From contig NZ_CP133265.1 in assembly GCF_030915505.1 (NCBI RefSeq), positions 4,182,001 through 4,246,000 of the forward strand: 64,000 nt of DNA, in the 5' to 3' direction. The notes beneath the pieces are model-generated. The model was not told where the DNA came from. It made no database searches and saw nothing but the letters and a program-made list of their open reading frames with translations. This DNA comes from Neobacillus sp. OS1-2 (lineage in GTDB: Bacteria; Bacillota; Bacilli; Bacillales; Cytobacillaceae). A program made the translations under genes and the position numbers. Below, one piece after another: positions 54,557 through 63,621 of the stretch (the stretch's first letter is position 1; every line of letters begins with the position of its first letter).

Positions 54557-54844
54557 TTAAAAAGAGTTTTTCCCTTTGTTGTAAACAAATCTTTCCCATT
54601 TAGCGAGCAATTTGTTTCCATTTTCGCCACGTTCTATTTTGGAGATGTGATTTTTATGAAATGCTGCTACTCGTTTATTGTGCTTATTATGCCAATTAGT
54701 AGTGTTTTTGTGAAGTTGTGAAACACGTTCAGGGTGTTGTTTATGCCAAACAGAGGGTTGATGGCTCAAATCTTTAGGAAGGCCAAACGTGACAGTGATC
54801 CTTCGAACCATTATTCGATGCCAACGTGAAATACATTTTAACAT
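54557..54844 (-). CDS. hypothetical His/Asn-rich repeat protein, 95 residues
   Basis: AGAAGGAGGATAAG precedes the ATG on the minus strand, a strong ribosome site. The protein contains a short motif twice: WHKQHPERVSQLHKN and WHNKHNKRVAAFHKN, spaced 20 residues, and a basic end. No family recognised. It is divergent from a TetR gene, and the region between holds the palindromic operators, so it is probably repressed by that regulator. Confidence 0.65.
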   Translation of the reverse strand: MLKCISRWHRIMVRRITVTFGLPKDLSHQPSVWHKQHPERVSQLHKNTTNWHNKHNKRVAAFHKNHISKIERGENGNKLLAKWERFVYNKGKNSF

Positions 54845-54883
54845 GTTTTCTTATCCTCCTTCTATCCTTAAATAAAATCAACT

Positions 54884-54962
54884 TTAACACATATAGGGTT
54901 TTATTTGTATTTTACTCTAACATATATAGGGATGTGTTTCAAGATAAATCTATATATGTTAA
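54884..54962. promoter_or_regulatory. TetR-type operators between the divergent genes
   Basis: TAACATATATAG (54918-54929) and CTATATATGTTA (54950-54961) are exact inverted repeats; a related half, TAACACATATAGG, lies at 54885-54897. Spacing of about 32 bases suggests two or three operator units covering both divergent promoters. Confidence 0.6.
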
Positions 54963-54999
54963 ACTATTCTAAGACGAGCGGTTTAAGGAGAGAAAGAAG

Positions 55000-55602
55000 A
55001 TGGCACTTAATAAGGATATAATTGTGGAGGAAGCATTAGAATTACTGAATGAAAAAGGCTTAGAGAGTGTAAGTTTGCGCGAATTAGCGAAGAGACTTGG
55101 TGTCAAAACACCAACATTATATTGGCATGTTAAGAATAAAGCCAGTTTACTCAATGAATTATCAGAACGAATCTTACGAACAAAATTTTCCGGAATAAGG
55201 CAACGAACCCTTGACGAATCTTGGCAGGAGTGGCTTATATGCCTATTTAATGAGCTTCGTAGTGCTATGCTATCATACACAGATGGAGCGCGTGTTGTCG
55301 CAGGATCACACTTTTCCTTAACCATGTCTAACGTGATGGAGGTAGCAATACGGACGTTACTTACAGCAGGAGTGAGCTTACGAAAATCACGGTTAATTGT
55401 CTTGACAGCACAACACTTCACCATTGGACATGTAATTGAAGAACAAACTCTCCCTGACTCAAGTTTAAGTCAGAATTTCGATATGGAACAGTTCACCAAA
55501 GACCATCCCACTATAGTGGCTGGTATTGAAGAGTATTTCAATTCGGGTCGTACGGCAGATGACCTTTTTAATGACGGGTTGAGACTCATTGTTAAGGAGT
55601 AA
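55000..55602 (+). CDS. TetR-family repressor (TetR_C type)
   Basis: 200 residues. The N-terminal helix-turn-helix is IIVEEALELLNEKGLESVSL followed by RELAKRLGVKTPTLYWHVKN, nearly the same as in the tetracycline repressor; the C-terminal part (QEWLICLFNELRSAMLSYTD; AQHFTIGHVIEEQTLPDSS) fits the TetR_C ligand domain. Probably autoregulated and controlling the divergent 54557 gene through the operators in between. The 228 bases downstream contain only coding-like debris (YIPSEHLPELIVSDWKQDYL). Confidence 0.93.
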   Translation: MALNKDIIVEEALELLNEKGLESVSLRELAKRLGVKTPTLYWHVKNKASLLNELSERILRTKFSGIRQRTLDESWQEWLICLFNELRSAMLSYTDGARVVAGSHFSLTMSNVMEVAIRTLLTAGVSLRKSRLIVLTAQHFTIGHVIEEQTLPDSSLSQNFDMEQFTKDHPTIVAGIEEYFNSGRTADDLFNDGLRLIVKE

Positions 55603-55830
55603 ATTTGGATTAATCATCTTTCAAATACCGCTATTGCTAAAACGGAATGTAGCTCGAAGTATATCCCTTCAGAACATCTACCGGAGCTTATTGTAAGTGA
55701 TTGGAAACAAGATTATTTATACGGACTGCAAAGCCTATGCCTTGAATTAATGATTAATGGCTAATATTATTTAATGCATGAGCCAAAAAAATCTTCAAGT
55801 TATGGTTAGATAAAAAGGAGTGAATAGGAA

Positions 55831-56211
55831 TTGAAAATCGAGCATGTGGCTATCTGGGTCAATGATTTGGAAGGCATGAGGGATTTTTATGAAACATATT
55901 TTCATTGTAAGTCAAACACTAAATATCATAATAAGGAAAAGAAGTTTGAATCTTACTTTCTAACTTTTGAGTCAGGTGTCCGATTAGAGATTATGCGCAA
56001 AGACGGGGTAAACCAGCATGGCAATGGTGTGCATTTGGGATGGGCACATATTGCGATCTCTCTGGGGAGCAGGGAATCCGTTAATCAACTAACAGAGAGA
56101 TTAAAAAATGAAGGTTACCCTCTTATTAACGGTCCTCGTGTTACTGGAGACGGGTATTACGAGAGTGTTATTGAAGACCCTGAAGGAAATCTTATTGAGT
56201 TAACTGTTTAG
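55831..56211 (+). CDS. VOC-family (glyoxalase/dioxygenase fold) protein
   Basis: 126 residues from a TTG with AAAAAGGAG upstream. [20 protein letters not shown] carries the first metal His; [20 protein letters not shown] and [20 protein letters not shown] carry the next; [18 protein letters not shown] ends with the fourth (Glu). Complete single VOC module that would act as a dimer, with a divalent metal, in glyoxalase-type or resistance-type chemistry. The substrate is not evident. Confidence 0.9.
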   Translation: MKIEHVAIWVNDLEGMRDFYETYFHCKSNTKYHNKEKKFESYFLTFESGVRLEIMRKDGVNQHGNGVHLGWAHIAISLGSRESVNQLTERLKNEGYPLINGPRVTGDGYYESVIEDPEGNLIELTV

Positions 56212-56338
56212 TGAAATAGGTATACCAATGAATTTTAAAACCTAAACATAGTTTTATTTTGTTACTTATTAAATACATTTAATAAGTCATTTTTATCGGA
56301 ATGAATCATTAAATACATTCATAAAAGGAGGTTTGAAC

Positions 56339-57571
56339 GTGACAGCAATCCTTTTAGTCATCATTTATTTGGCTTTTATTAGCTTAGGTTTACCTGATTC
56401 ATTGTTGGGGGCAGCTTGGCCCGTCATGCAATCGGACTTAGGGGCGCCACTTGAAACAGCCGGATTCCTTTTTATGACCATTGCAGGTGGTACCATCATC
56501 TCCAGTTTATTTAGTGGGAAATTACTGAAACGGTTCGGAACGGGCAATGTCACCTTTGTCAGCGTCTTAATGACTGCTGGTGCATTACTAGGGTTTTATT
56601 TTGCTCCATCGGTCGTTTGGTTTGTGATATGTGCGATCCCGCTTGGATTAGGGGCAGGAGCTGTTGATACAGGATTAAACGATTATGTGGCTATCAACTA
56701 TAAGGCACATCATATGAGTTGGTTACATTGCTTTTGGGGGGTCGGAGCTACTCTTGGTCCTATTATTATGGCTCAGTTTATTATGGGAGAGAACGCTTGG
56801 AGAAGTGGGTATTTTGTTATTTCCGGTCTCCAGTTTGCTTTAGTCATTCTTCTTCTCTTCACTTTGCCTTTATGGAACAGAGTGACAAAAAGCCATATTA
56901 CCGTAAAAGGAGTGGCTAAAGAGACAAATGAAGTTATACATGTTGAAGAGGAGAAGGATCTAAAACCTTTACAAATTAAAGGGGTGAAATTGGCTCTTAC
57001 ATCTTTCTTGTTTTATTGTGGAGTTGAAGCAACTCTAGGACTCTGGGGAAGTAGTTTCTTGGTAAATGTTAAAGGGGTAAGTGCCGCAACTGCTGCCGGT
57101 TGGGTTTCCTTGTATTACGCGGGAATAACAGTAGGTCGATTTCTTACAGGCTTTATTACGTTTAAAATGACGAACCGTACACTGATTCGTGGAGGCCAAG
57201 TCATGGCATTATTTGGTGCCATTATTCTAATCTTACCATTACCAGCTATTTTCTCACTTATTGGTTTTATTATTGTTGGGGTAGGATTAGCACCCATTTT
57301 TCCGTGTATGTTACATGAGACGCCCACACGTTTTGGAAAAAAACACTCTCAGACCATAATGGGTTATCAAATGGCGGTTGCTTATACAGGCACGACATTC
57401 TTGCCTCCCCTCCTAGGCTTCATTGCGTCTCATTCAACCATTGGAATCTTCCCGATGTATCTACTAACTTTTGTTGCAGTGATGCTACTAAGCTCTGAAA
57501 AGTTAAACAGTTTACTGAAAATGAAGATTTTAGGAAAGAGGAACGACTCAAGTTCGAATGTAATGTCATGA
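56339..57571 (+). CDS. MFS transporter
   Basis: About 410 residues with twelve hydrophobic segments. Start at GTG 56339, eight bases after AAAGGAGG; the TTG at 56333 is too close. LGLPDSLLGAAWPVMQSDLG, then FLFMTIAGGTIISSLFSGKL and GAVDTGLNDYVAINYKAHHM are close to the sugar-permease (FucP-like) branch of the major facilitator superfamily. The substrate is unknown. Monocistronic, followed by a terminator. Confidence 0.9.
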   Translation: MTAILLVIIYLAFISLGLPDSLLGAAWPVMQSDLGAPLETAGFLFMTIAGGTIISSLFSGKLLKRFGTGNVTFVSVLMTAGALLGFYFAPSVVWFVICAIPLGLGAGAVDTGLNDYVAINYKAHHMSWLHCFWGVGATLGPIIMAQFIMGENAWRSGYFVISGLQFALVILLLFTLPLWNRVTKSHITVKGVAKETNEVIHVEEEKDLKPLQIKGVKLALTSFLFYCGVEATLGLWGSSFLVNVKGVSAATAAGWVSLYYAGITVGRFLTGFITFKMTNRTLIRGGQVMALFGAIILILPLPAIFSLIGFIIVGVGLAPIFPCMLHETPTRFGKKHSQTIMGYQMAVAYTGTTFLPPLLGFIASHSTIGIFPMYLLTFVAVMLLSSEKLNSLLKMKILGKRNDSSSNVMS

Positions 57572-57646
57572 TATTAAAGCGATATTTTTTACACTTCATA
57601 AAACAATGCTGCAAATGCCGCCAAAGCTAGTATTGGCTGAATAATT

Positions 57647-57685
57647 AAATCCCAATTTTTCATCACTGAGAGATTGGGATTTTTA
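57647..57685 (+). terminator. terminator of the MFS gene
   Basis: AAATCCCAAT (57647-57656) pairs with ATTGGGATTT (57673-57682), then Ts. Confidence 0.8.
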
Positions 57686-57786
57686 ATGTTGGAATCTGTG
57701 TTTAGCTGGAGGTAGACCCCCAATTGTAGAAAATACTTTTAGAATTGAATGGCAAAAGGCGTAAAAAAAAACCAAAAAAATTATTG

Positions 57787-57815
57787 TAGACATAATAAAA
57801 AAACCAGTGTATAGT
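57787..57815 (+). promoter_or_regulatory. sigma-A promoter of the T-box leader
   Basis: -35 TAGACA (57787-57792), 17-base gap, -10 TATAGT (57810-57815) with TG just before it. Predicted start near 57822. Confidence 0.7.
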
Positions 57816-57821
57816 ATTCAC

Positions 57822-58060
57822 ATAAACGCTTTAACACTTAAAAGCGTTTTAGTAGAAAAGTAAATAGGGTGCCTACAGTAACAGTAGAATTGTCATGAGC
57901 AGCAAAAAGAGACCAGGTGGAGGCTGAAAATCTGGGCAGTGACAAATTGAAGTACAGCTGTCTTGAACGGCCATATGTTTTGAGTGGGTAAGGAATAATC
58001 CTTGCCAAATAGGGTGGTACCGCGGAGTCCTTTCGTCCCTAATAGACGAAGGGGCTTTTT
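57822..58060 (+). promoter_or_regulatory. T-box riboswitch upstream of the NhaC-type gene
   Basis: Contains the T-box core AGGGTGGTACCGCGG (58011-58025) and the terminator GTCCTTTCGTC/GACGAAGGGGC with a T-run (58027-58056). Upstream lies a long Stem I; GAAGTACAG (about 57949-57957) may be the specifier loop with codon TAC, meaning tRNA-Tyr. T-boxes reading Tyr are known in front of NhaC-like transporters, so uncharged tRNA-Tyr probably turns the gene on. The specifier is a visual guess; the T-box itself is certain. Confidence 0.92.
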
Positions 58061-58095
58061 TGCGTTTATTTTTATCATTTATAGGAGGATAATGT

Positions 58096-59514
58096 ATGGT
58101 TCATAATCAAAAGGTACTCGAAATTAAACCAATTGAAGCGGCATTTATTACTGCACTTTTAATGGGGATGGTTGGTTATCTTATTATTGGTATGAAAGTC
58201 GTTCCGCATATTGCGATTATCGCAGGGATTTCCCTGTTACTAGGATATGGTGCAGTAAAAAAAGTCAGCTTTAGAGATCTAGAAGTAGCGATGGCGGATG
58301 GAGCGAAATCCGGAATTGCTGCCGTGATGATATTCTTTTTTATTGGGATACTGATAAGCAGCTGGATGGCGAGTGGTACCATTCCGACATTTATCTATTT
58401 GGCGGTTGAGTTAGTTTCGGGAAAATTCTACTATGCTATTGTTTTTGTGGTAACAGCTATAATTGGCTTAAGTATTGGAAGTTCCCTAACAACAGCTGCG
58501 ACCTTGGGTGTGGCTTTTGTTGGAGCAAGCTCGGCACTAGGTATCTCGCCCGTGATTACGGCTGGAGCAGTTGTTTCAGGCGCATTCTTTGGCGATAAAA
58601 TGTCACCTTTATCGGATACGACTAACCTTGCGTCTAGTGTGGCTGGGGCAGACTTATTTGATCATATAAAAAATATGGCATGGACAACGATCCCGGCATT
58701 CATCCTATCATTCATCATTTATCTCTTTCTTTCACCAGGGGAAACAGATCAGAGGATTAACCAAATGGGGGTCATTAAAGAAGCGCTAAATGATCTGAAC
58801 CTTGTTCATTGGTACTCTGTTGTGCCATTCATCATCCTTTCTGTACTGGCGGCTAAAAAGGTTTCGGCCATTGCTACGCTGGCTGCTAGTACATTGTCTG
58901 CGCTTTTAATTTCATTTTTTATAAATGGCGGAGTGGATGGTAAAGGAATGTTCGATTTACTCTACTCTGGTTATGTATCAGAGAGTGGTATAAAAGAAGT
59001 GGATTCCATGCTTTCACGTGGTGGAATGGAAAGTATGATGTTCAGTATTTCAGTAATCCTGCTTGCTTTAAGCATGGGTGGTTTGCTCTTCCGCCTTGGG
59101 ATTATTCCGGCACTCATATCACTATTACAAGGATTATTAACTCGTGTTCCCTTATTAATTAGTTCGACAGCTGGAATGGCTATTGCGGTTAACTTTATCC
59201 TGGGGGAGCAATATCTGTCGATCCTTTTACCTGGAAATGCCTTTAAAGAGCATTTCAAAAAAGCAGGTTTGGAACCGAAGCATTTATCACGTGTGTTAGA
59301 GGATGCGGGTACGGTTGTGAATCCACTCGTACCATGGAGTGTGTGTGGGGTATTTTTATCTTCAGTGCTTGGAGTATCCGTTACAGAATACTTTCCTTTT
59401 GCGCTATTCTGCTTATTTTCACCATTGATTACCATTTTTTATGGCTTTACTGGCATTACACTTCCTAAAAACAAACAAGTTGCACGTTCTATTCATCCAA
59501 TTTCAAAGGAATGA
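58096..59514 (+). CDS. NhaC-type Na+/H+ antiporter family transporter
   Basis: 472 residues, about eleven membrane segments. AFITALLMGMVGYLIIGMKV, DGAKSGIAAVMIFFFIGILI, FFGDKMSPLSDTTNLASSVA and VLEDAGTVVNPLVPWSVCGV are conserved family blocks, the third containing the polar residues of the transport path. Controlled by a T-box leader, so it more likely exchanges an amino acid (perhaps tyrosine) than simply protons for sodium; family members include malate/lactate and amino-acid antiporters. AGGAGG lies before the ATG. Confidence 0.93.
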   Translation: MVHNQKVLEIKPIEAAFITALLMGMVGYLIIGMKVVPHIAIIAGISLLLGYGAVKKVSFRDLEVAMADGAKSGIAAVMIFFFIGILISSWMASGTIPTFIYLAVELVSGKFYYAIVFVVTAIIGLSIGSSLTTAATLGVAFVGASSALGISPVITAGAVVSGAFFGDKMSPLSDTTNLASSVAGADLFDHIKNMAWTTIPAFILSFIIYLFLSPGETDQRINQMGVIKEALNDLNLVHWYSVVPFIILSVLAAKKVSAIATLAASTLSALLISFFINGGVDGKGMFDLLYSGYVSESGIKEVDSMLSRGGMESMMFSISVILLALSMGGLLFRLGIIPALISLLQGLLTRVPLLISSTAGMAIAVNFILGEQYLSILLPGNAFKEHFKKAGLEPKHLSRVLEDAGTVVNPLVPWSVCGVFLSSVLGVSVTEYFPFALFCLFSPLITIFYGFTGITLPKNKQVARSIHPISKE

Positions 59515-60127
59515 TTGCGGATTTAGTAGATTTTCATTCCCTTGCTGCAGATACGTTCATCCGGAACATTGCCATATGGATGAACTTGTTCAGAATTTCA
59601 TTTTCAATTGATGGGAAATAGTGAGGTAAAATATCATAATGGGTTCCGTTTTCTATTGCAAAACGTCAATTTGTAAGGTTAGAGAGAGTAAAAAACATTA
59701 GAAATAGCGAGGGTTTATATCCTTTGTTATTTTTGTTTTAATTGCTAATTCTTTGGATTGCGAATAACGATGTTGCAAACCATTTTCGCCTTATCGTATC
59801 GATTTTGTGTAGGTATGAGAATTCATAGACGGAGAATTTCCGGCTATTGTATAAAGAGGCAGCTTAAGAAGCAGATATAAGTGGAGTTATTCCGGTTAAC
59901 AGCTCTTAATAAGACAAAATCCTAAGATTTGGATAATATAATCGGAAAAACTTCCCTTATTCTTAAGGAAATATAGGTATTTCCCAATTTAGCTGGAAAT
60001 TTTCCGTTAACTTTCCATACACAGTGAAGTATCATTAACTCTTACCCCCTATAGTTTAAGTAGAAACTTTCACAATGTCCTCCACAAATTAAATAAAATT
60101 GCCCTTTAGTGAAGGATCTGTTCGATT
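59515..60127. other. long intergenic region with two hairpins
   Basis: No gene found. GTTCATCC/GGATGAAC (about 59556-59583) and AAATAGCGAGG/CCTTTGTTATTT (about 59702-59733, followed by TTTG) could both end the antiporter mRNA. The rest is AT-rich without clear signals. Confidence 0.45.
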
Positions 60128-60589
60128 CTATGTTTTTACTAATTCCTTCTCTTTAACAAAATGAAATCCATAAAGTAGAAGCGCTAACATCATTAAAACA
60201 TACATTAACTGGATTTTTTTCATTCGCACCAGTGATGCAACCCCAAATTTTTTAAGGATAGGTTCTCCAACATATGTAAAAGCTAAATGCGCGATTAAAT
60301 TCAACCCCATATATCCTATAAAATTGCCATAAGTTAATTTCATAATCCAAAACGAACCGGCAAAGAATGTACCCCAAGTAAAAGGAAACGAAGCCAAAAC
60401 GGAGGGGTGTTTTTTTCCGTACCAGAACCACCATCTCCTCTTTTTCGCAATAAATTGAACCACTGTCACAATAATTGATATAAAAAGGGATGTGGGGAGA
60501 AATCGTTTAACGGATTTTTTGCCTGCAAAAGCAAGGGAAAACCATGAGAGAACCGTCATCAATATCAAAAATGGTTTCACATATTTCAT
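60128..60589 (-). CDS. hypothetical four-helix membrane protein
   Basis: 153 residues with four hydrophobic segments (FLILMTVLSWFSLAF; TSLFISIIVTVVQFI; FTWGTFFAGSFWIMKLTYGN; LMYVLMMLALLLYGFHF) separated by a very basic loop (AKKRRWWFWYGKKHP). AGAGGTAG precedes the ATG on the minus strand. Not recognised beyond being a Bacillus-type integral membrane protein. Confidence 0.75.
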   Translation of the reverse strand: MKYVKPFLILMTVLSWFSLAFAGKKSVKRFLPTSLFISIIVTVVQFIAKKRRWWFWYGKKHPSVLASFPFTWGTFFAGSFWIMKLTYGNFIGYMGLNLIAHLAFTYVGEPILKKFGVASLVRMKKIQLMYVLMMLALLLYGFHFVKEKELVKT

Positions 60590-60817
60590 AATAACTACCT
60601 CTACTAACTGTCTTTAGGGTTTAATTTACCCAGTTTAAGGGACTTTATTAAAAGTATAAATGAATAATCCATTTTTCGTCCCATTTCAGTTTTGAAAGGG
60701 CATTTGTGAACTATGTTATGAGAAATTCACTTAAACAAACCACCCAGGTTTGTTCCGGATTGGTTGTAACTATCAATAGAAAATTGAACGATTCACGTTT
60801 TCCTTAAAAGTACCAAA

Positions 60818-60863
60818 AAACCTCTCTAAATTCCTGCTATTATCGGAATTTCACGAGAGGTTT
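60818..60863 (-). terminator. terminator of the Rrf2 gene
   Basis: On the minus strand AAACCTCTC and GAGAGGTTT (60818-60826 with 60855-60863) plus inner AATTCC/GGAATT, then six Ts. Confidence 0.8.
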
Positions 60864-60866
60864 GTT

Positions 60867-61358
60867 TTATTTGTTGCTCTTCGAAAAATAGTTCTGGGTA
60901 TCTTCACGTATTTGTTTTGGTAAGACACGATCAAGTTCTTCATTTAACCATGAAAGTGTTTTACTCCGTAAGTCATCACGCATTTTTTCTTCCGCAGAGA
61001 GCATAACTAAATTGATGGTGCAAAAGGAGGGAGCTTTACAGCAACCATCTCTATATAAATAACCATTATCTTTAATATTTTTACATTGAAAAATAGGCTT
61101 AGCACCTTCAATGGCTTCAATTACATCCCAAAAGGAAATATCTTCTGGGGACTTAGATAACCTGTATCCGCCTTTTACACCAGGGACAGAACTTACAATG
61201 CCAGCTTTTGATAATTTACCGAAGACTTTTGAAAGAAATGTCTCAGAGAGTCCTTGAAATTCAGCCAAATCCTTTATCCCAACACTTTCCTTATAAGGAA
61301 GATCAATTAAATAAACCAGACAATGTAATGCATATTCAACTCCGACACTATACTGCAT
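60867..61358 (-). CDS. Rrf2-family transcriptional regulator
   Basis: 163 residues. YSVGVEYALHCLVYLIDLPY, GIKDLAEFQGLSETFLSKVF and GKLSKAGIVSSVPGVKGGYR is the winged-helix Rrf2 domain. Cysteines at DGCCKAPSFC, in a C-C-x5-C-like pattern near residues 111-117, lie where IscR/NsrR-type members bind Fe-S or sense redox, though the spacing is not that of NsrR. Divergent from an AhpD-like gene that it probably regulates, suggesting an oxidative or electrophile signal. AGGTGAG precedes the ATG. Confidence 0.93.
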   Translation of the reverse strand: MQYSVGVEYALHCLVYLIDLPYKESVGIKDLAEFQGLSETFLSKVFGKLSKAGIVSSVPGVKGGYRLSKSPEDISFWDVIEAIEGAKPIFQCKNIKDNGYLYRDGCCKAPSFCTINLVMLSAEEKMRDDLRSKTLSWLNEELDRVLPKQIREDTQNYFSKSNK

Positions 61359-61461
61359 GTAAACTCACCTGCTTTGATTTTAAAGCTTTCTTATTGTATC
61401 TTAGGGGTATTTAGAGTGTTAGTCAATTGAAACAAATCAATTTTAGGTCAATCCTATTCAG

Positions 61462-61490
61462 TTGACAAACATAATTAAAGCTCATATTAT
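61462..61490 (+). promoter_or_regulatory. sigma-A promoter of the AhpD-like gene
   Basis: TTGACA (61462-61467), 17-base spacer, TATTAT (61485-61490). Lies in the space shared with the divergent Rrf2 gene; the flanking TCAATTGAAACAAATCAATT may be its operator. Confidence 0.75.
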
Positions 61491-61545
61491 AGATAATGTT
61501 AATCGCCGATTAAATCAGTCTCTAATTATATAGGAGGTAATGACA

Positions 61546-61989
61546 TTGGAAAATAAAATAGACTATTACAACTTAGCACCTGATGCCATGAAAATTATGA
61601 TGGATATGGAGAAATACACGAAATCAACAGGTATAGACCGTAAACTTCGGGAATTGATAAAAATTCGCGCTTCACAAATTAACGGATGTGCATTTTGTTT
61701 GAATATGCATACAGCAGATGCTCGGAAAATGGGTGAAACAGAACAAAGAATATACTGTGTCAGTGCATGGGAAGAGTGTGAATTCTATACAGAAGCAGAA
61801 AAAGTAGCTTTGGAGTTGACCGAGCATGTGACATTAATCCCGACAAAACGTGTACCAGATGTGCTTTATAAACGAGTGCGTGAACATTATGACGAGAAAC
61901 AGTATGTTGACCTTGTTCTAATCATTAATCAAATTAATAATTGGAATAGAATTTCTATTGCAATGGGGAATACAGCAACCGAAAAATAA
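61546..61989 (+). CDS. carboxymuconolactone decarboxylase/AhpD-like protein
   Basis: About 147 residues. LRELIKIRASQINGCAFCLN followed by MHTADARKMG holds the CxxC...H active site of AhpD-type alkylhydroperoxidases. AGGAGG ends eight bases before a TTG at 61546, making it the likely start; an ATG at 61540 is too close. Expected to reduce peroxides or act as a thiol antioxidant. Under the divergent Rrf2 regulator. Followed by a terminator at 62035. Confidence 0.93.
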   Translation: MENKIDYYNLAPDAMKIMMDMEKYTKSTGIDRKLRELIKIRASQINGCAFCLNMHTADARKMGETEQRIYCVSAWEECEFYTEAEKVALELTEHVTLIPTKRVPDVLYKRVREHYDEKQYVDLVLIINQINNWNRISIAMGNTATEK

Positions 61990-62034
61990 TGACTCTCAGC
62001 GAACAGCTACTAGTGTTCGTTTCAGATTGTAGCA

Positions 62035-62075
62035 AAAAGGCATCCATATGAACCAGTTTGGATGCCTTTTCTTTT
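62035..62075 (+). terminator. intrinsic terminator
   Basis: AAAAGGCATCCA (62035-62046) pairs with TGGATGCCTTTT (62059-62070). Confidence 0.85.
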
Positions 62076-62153
62076 ATGCTTATATAGAGCATAAAATTGA
62101 CTTTAAATATAAAGTATAATGAATCTATGTAAACAAAGAAGGAAGGTTTTTCT

Positions 62154-63002
62154 ATGAAATCTATACTAGTAATCGGACAATCAAACATGGCTGGCAGAGG
62201 ATTTATGGAGGAGGTATCGCCAATTTATAATGAGCACATACATATGTTGCGGAATGGAAGATGGCAAATGATGGCAGAGCCAATTAATTTTGACCGTCAT
62301 GTATCTGGTGTTGGGCCGGCGGCCTCTTTTGCTCAGGCTTGGACGGATGATAATCCGGGCGAGTTCATTGGGGTCATACCATGTGCCGAAGGAGGAAGCT
62401 CTATTGATGAATGGGCAATTGATGGTCTATTAACCAGACATGCGATTTCTGAAGCAAAATTCGCTATGGAAACAAGTGAAATAGTGGGGATTCTGTGGCA
62501 TCAAGGAGAAAGCGACAGTTACGGAGAACGTTATAAGACATATGAAAATAAATTACTCTCATTATTTAAACATTTGAGAGAAGAATTAAATGCACCGGAT
62601 ATCCCGATTATTATTGGCGAGTTGGGGCATTATCTTGGAGAAGTAGGATTTGGAAAAAGTGCTGTAGAATATAAACAAATAAACCAGATTTTATCTAAAG
62701 TGGCTCATTCCGAAAAAAATTGTTATTTTGTAACATCAAAAGGCTTAACTGCAAATCCAGATGGAATACATATTGATGCTATTTCCCAAAGGAAATTTGG
62801 ATTAAGATACTATGAAGCTTTTTCAAAACAAAAACATGTTTTAGATAGTTTAGACGTAGAACATGAATGGGTTGAAAAGGCAGCAAAACGTGAACTAACT
62901 AAAAATGAACGGATTTTTGTTCAAAGTACGAAGTTTGCCTTAGGACAATTGAGTTTTGAGGAGTTTTCTCTTACGATCTCCAAGATTAATGAAAGTAAGT
63001 AA
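62154..63002 (+). CDS. SGNH-type acetylesterase (SASA/CE6-like)
   Basis: 282 residues. SILVIGQSNMAGRGFMEEVS is the sialate O-acetylesterase (SASA, DUF303) start with catalytic Ser in GQSNMAG; GVIPCAEGGSSIDEWA and ILWHQGESDSY are the other blocks, and NPDGIHIDAISQRKFG has the Asp-x-x-His pair. Likely removes acetyl groups from sugars, cytoplasmic since no signal peptide is seen. The last 60 residues are extra and helical. GAAGGAAGG precedes the ATG. Monocistronic. Confidence 0.92.
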   Translation: MKSILVIGQSNMAGRGFMEEVSPIYNEHIHMLRNGRWQMMAEPINFDRHVSGVGPAASFAQAWTDDNPGEFIGVIPCAEGGSSIDEWAIDGLLTRHAISEAKFAMETSEIVGILWHQGESDSYGERYKTYENKLLSLFKHLREELNAPDIPIIIGELGHYLGEVGFGKSAVEYKQINQILSKVAHSEKNCYFVTSKGLTANPDGIHIDAISQRKFGLRYYEAFSKQKHVLDSLDVEHEWVEKAAKRELTKNERIFVQSTKFALGQLSFEEFSLTISKINESK

Positions 63003-63105
63003 AGGAAAATTGGTACCCAATTGTAGGAGCATATAAAAAAGACGCCTTCTTTCTAAAGAAAAGCGCTCGTTTAAGAAGATCGTTATTACATTCGTTTAGA
63101 TTGAA

Positions 63106-63411
63106 TCAAAACCATGATCCAATAATGGGATATCGAAAAGGACGGTCATTAACTGCTTTAACAATTCCAACAATCGGAGCGATTATCGCAATGAGTCCAA
63201 AAATAATGAGGAATGGAATCCCGATTAATAGCCAAGAAAAAACAGCAGACACTGAAATTAAAATACCGATTACAATATGAAAGACCAAAGCCTGTAAGGA
63301 TAAGCTTTTAATTTCTCGATCTGAACTGATTAAATATGTGATAATGGGAACTAGGATAGGTGCAAACCAAGTACTAGCATGAATCAATATTTTGAAACCC
63401 TTATTTTCCAT
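63106..63411 (-). CDS. DUF4870-family membrane protein
   Basis: 101 residues with three membrane segments: ILIHASTWFAPILVPIITYL, LQALVFHIVIGILISVSAVF and GLIAIIAPIVGIVKAVNDRP, ending in FRYPIIGSWF, the DUF4870 signature end. AAAAGGAG before the ATG on the minus strand. Function unknown; relatives are common in Bacillus. Convergent with the acetylesterase gene. Confidence 0.9.
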   Translation of the reverse strand: MENKGFKILIHASTWFAPILVPIITYLISSDREIKSLSLQALVFHIVIGILISVSAVFSWLLIGIPFLIIFGLIAIIAPIVGIVKAVNDRPFRYPIIGSWF

Positions 63412-63621
63412 ATAAAATTACTCCTTTTTGTATCATAATATTTAACAAACCTTCATTCCTTAATCATTATAAAGTTTTGGTTAGAATATTTCATCAGTCT
63501 CTGAACTAAATCGGTATACGACTTTGGTCGTAGTCCAAAGCAAAACAACTAACCTTGGTTGTAAATGATCGTTTTACAAAGTGGGGCAACAACCACTAAA
63601 ATTAGCTTGGGGGCAAAAAAG

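Noticed and set aside
55603..55830. Coding-like stretch after the TetR gene
   Set aside because: A 36-codon piece of protein-like text with no start and no recognised family; probably debris, not enough to list as a feature.
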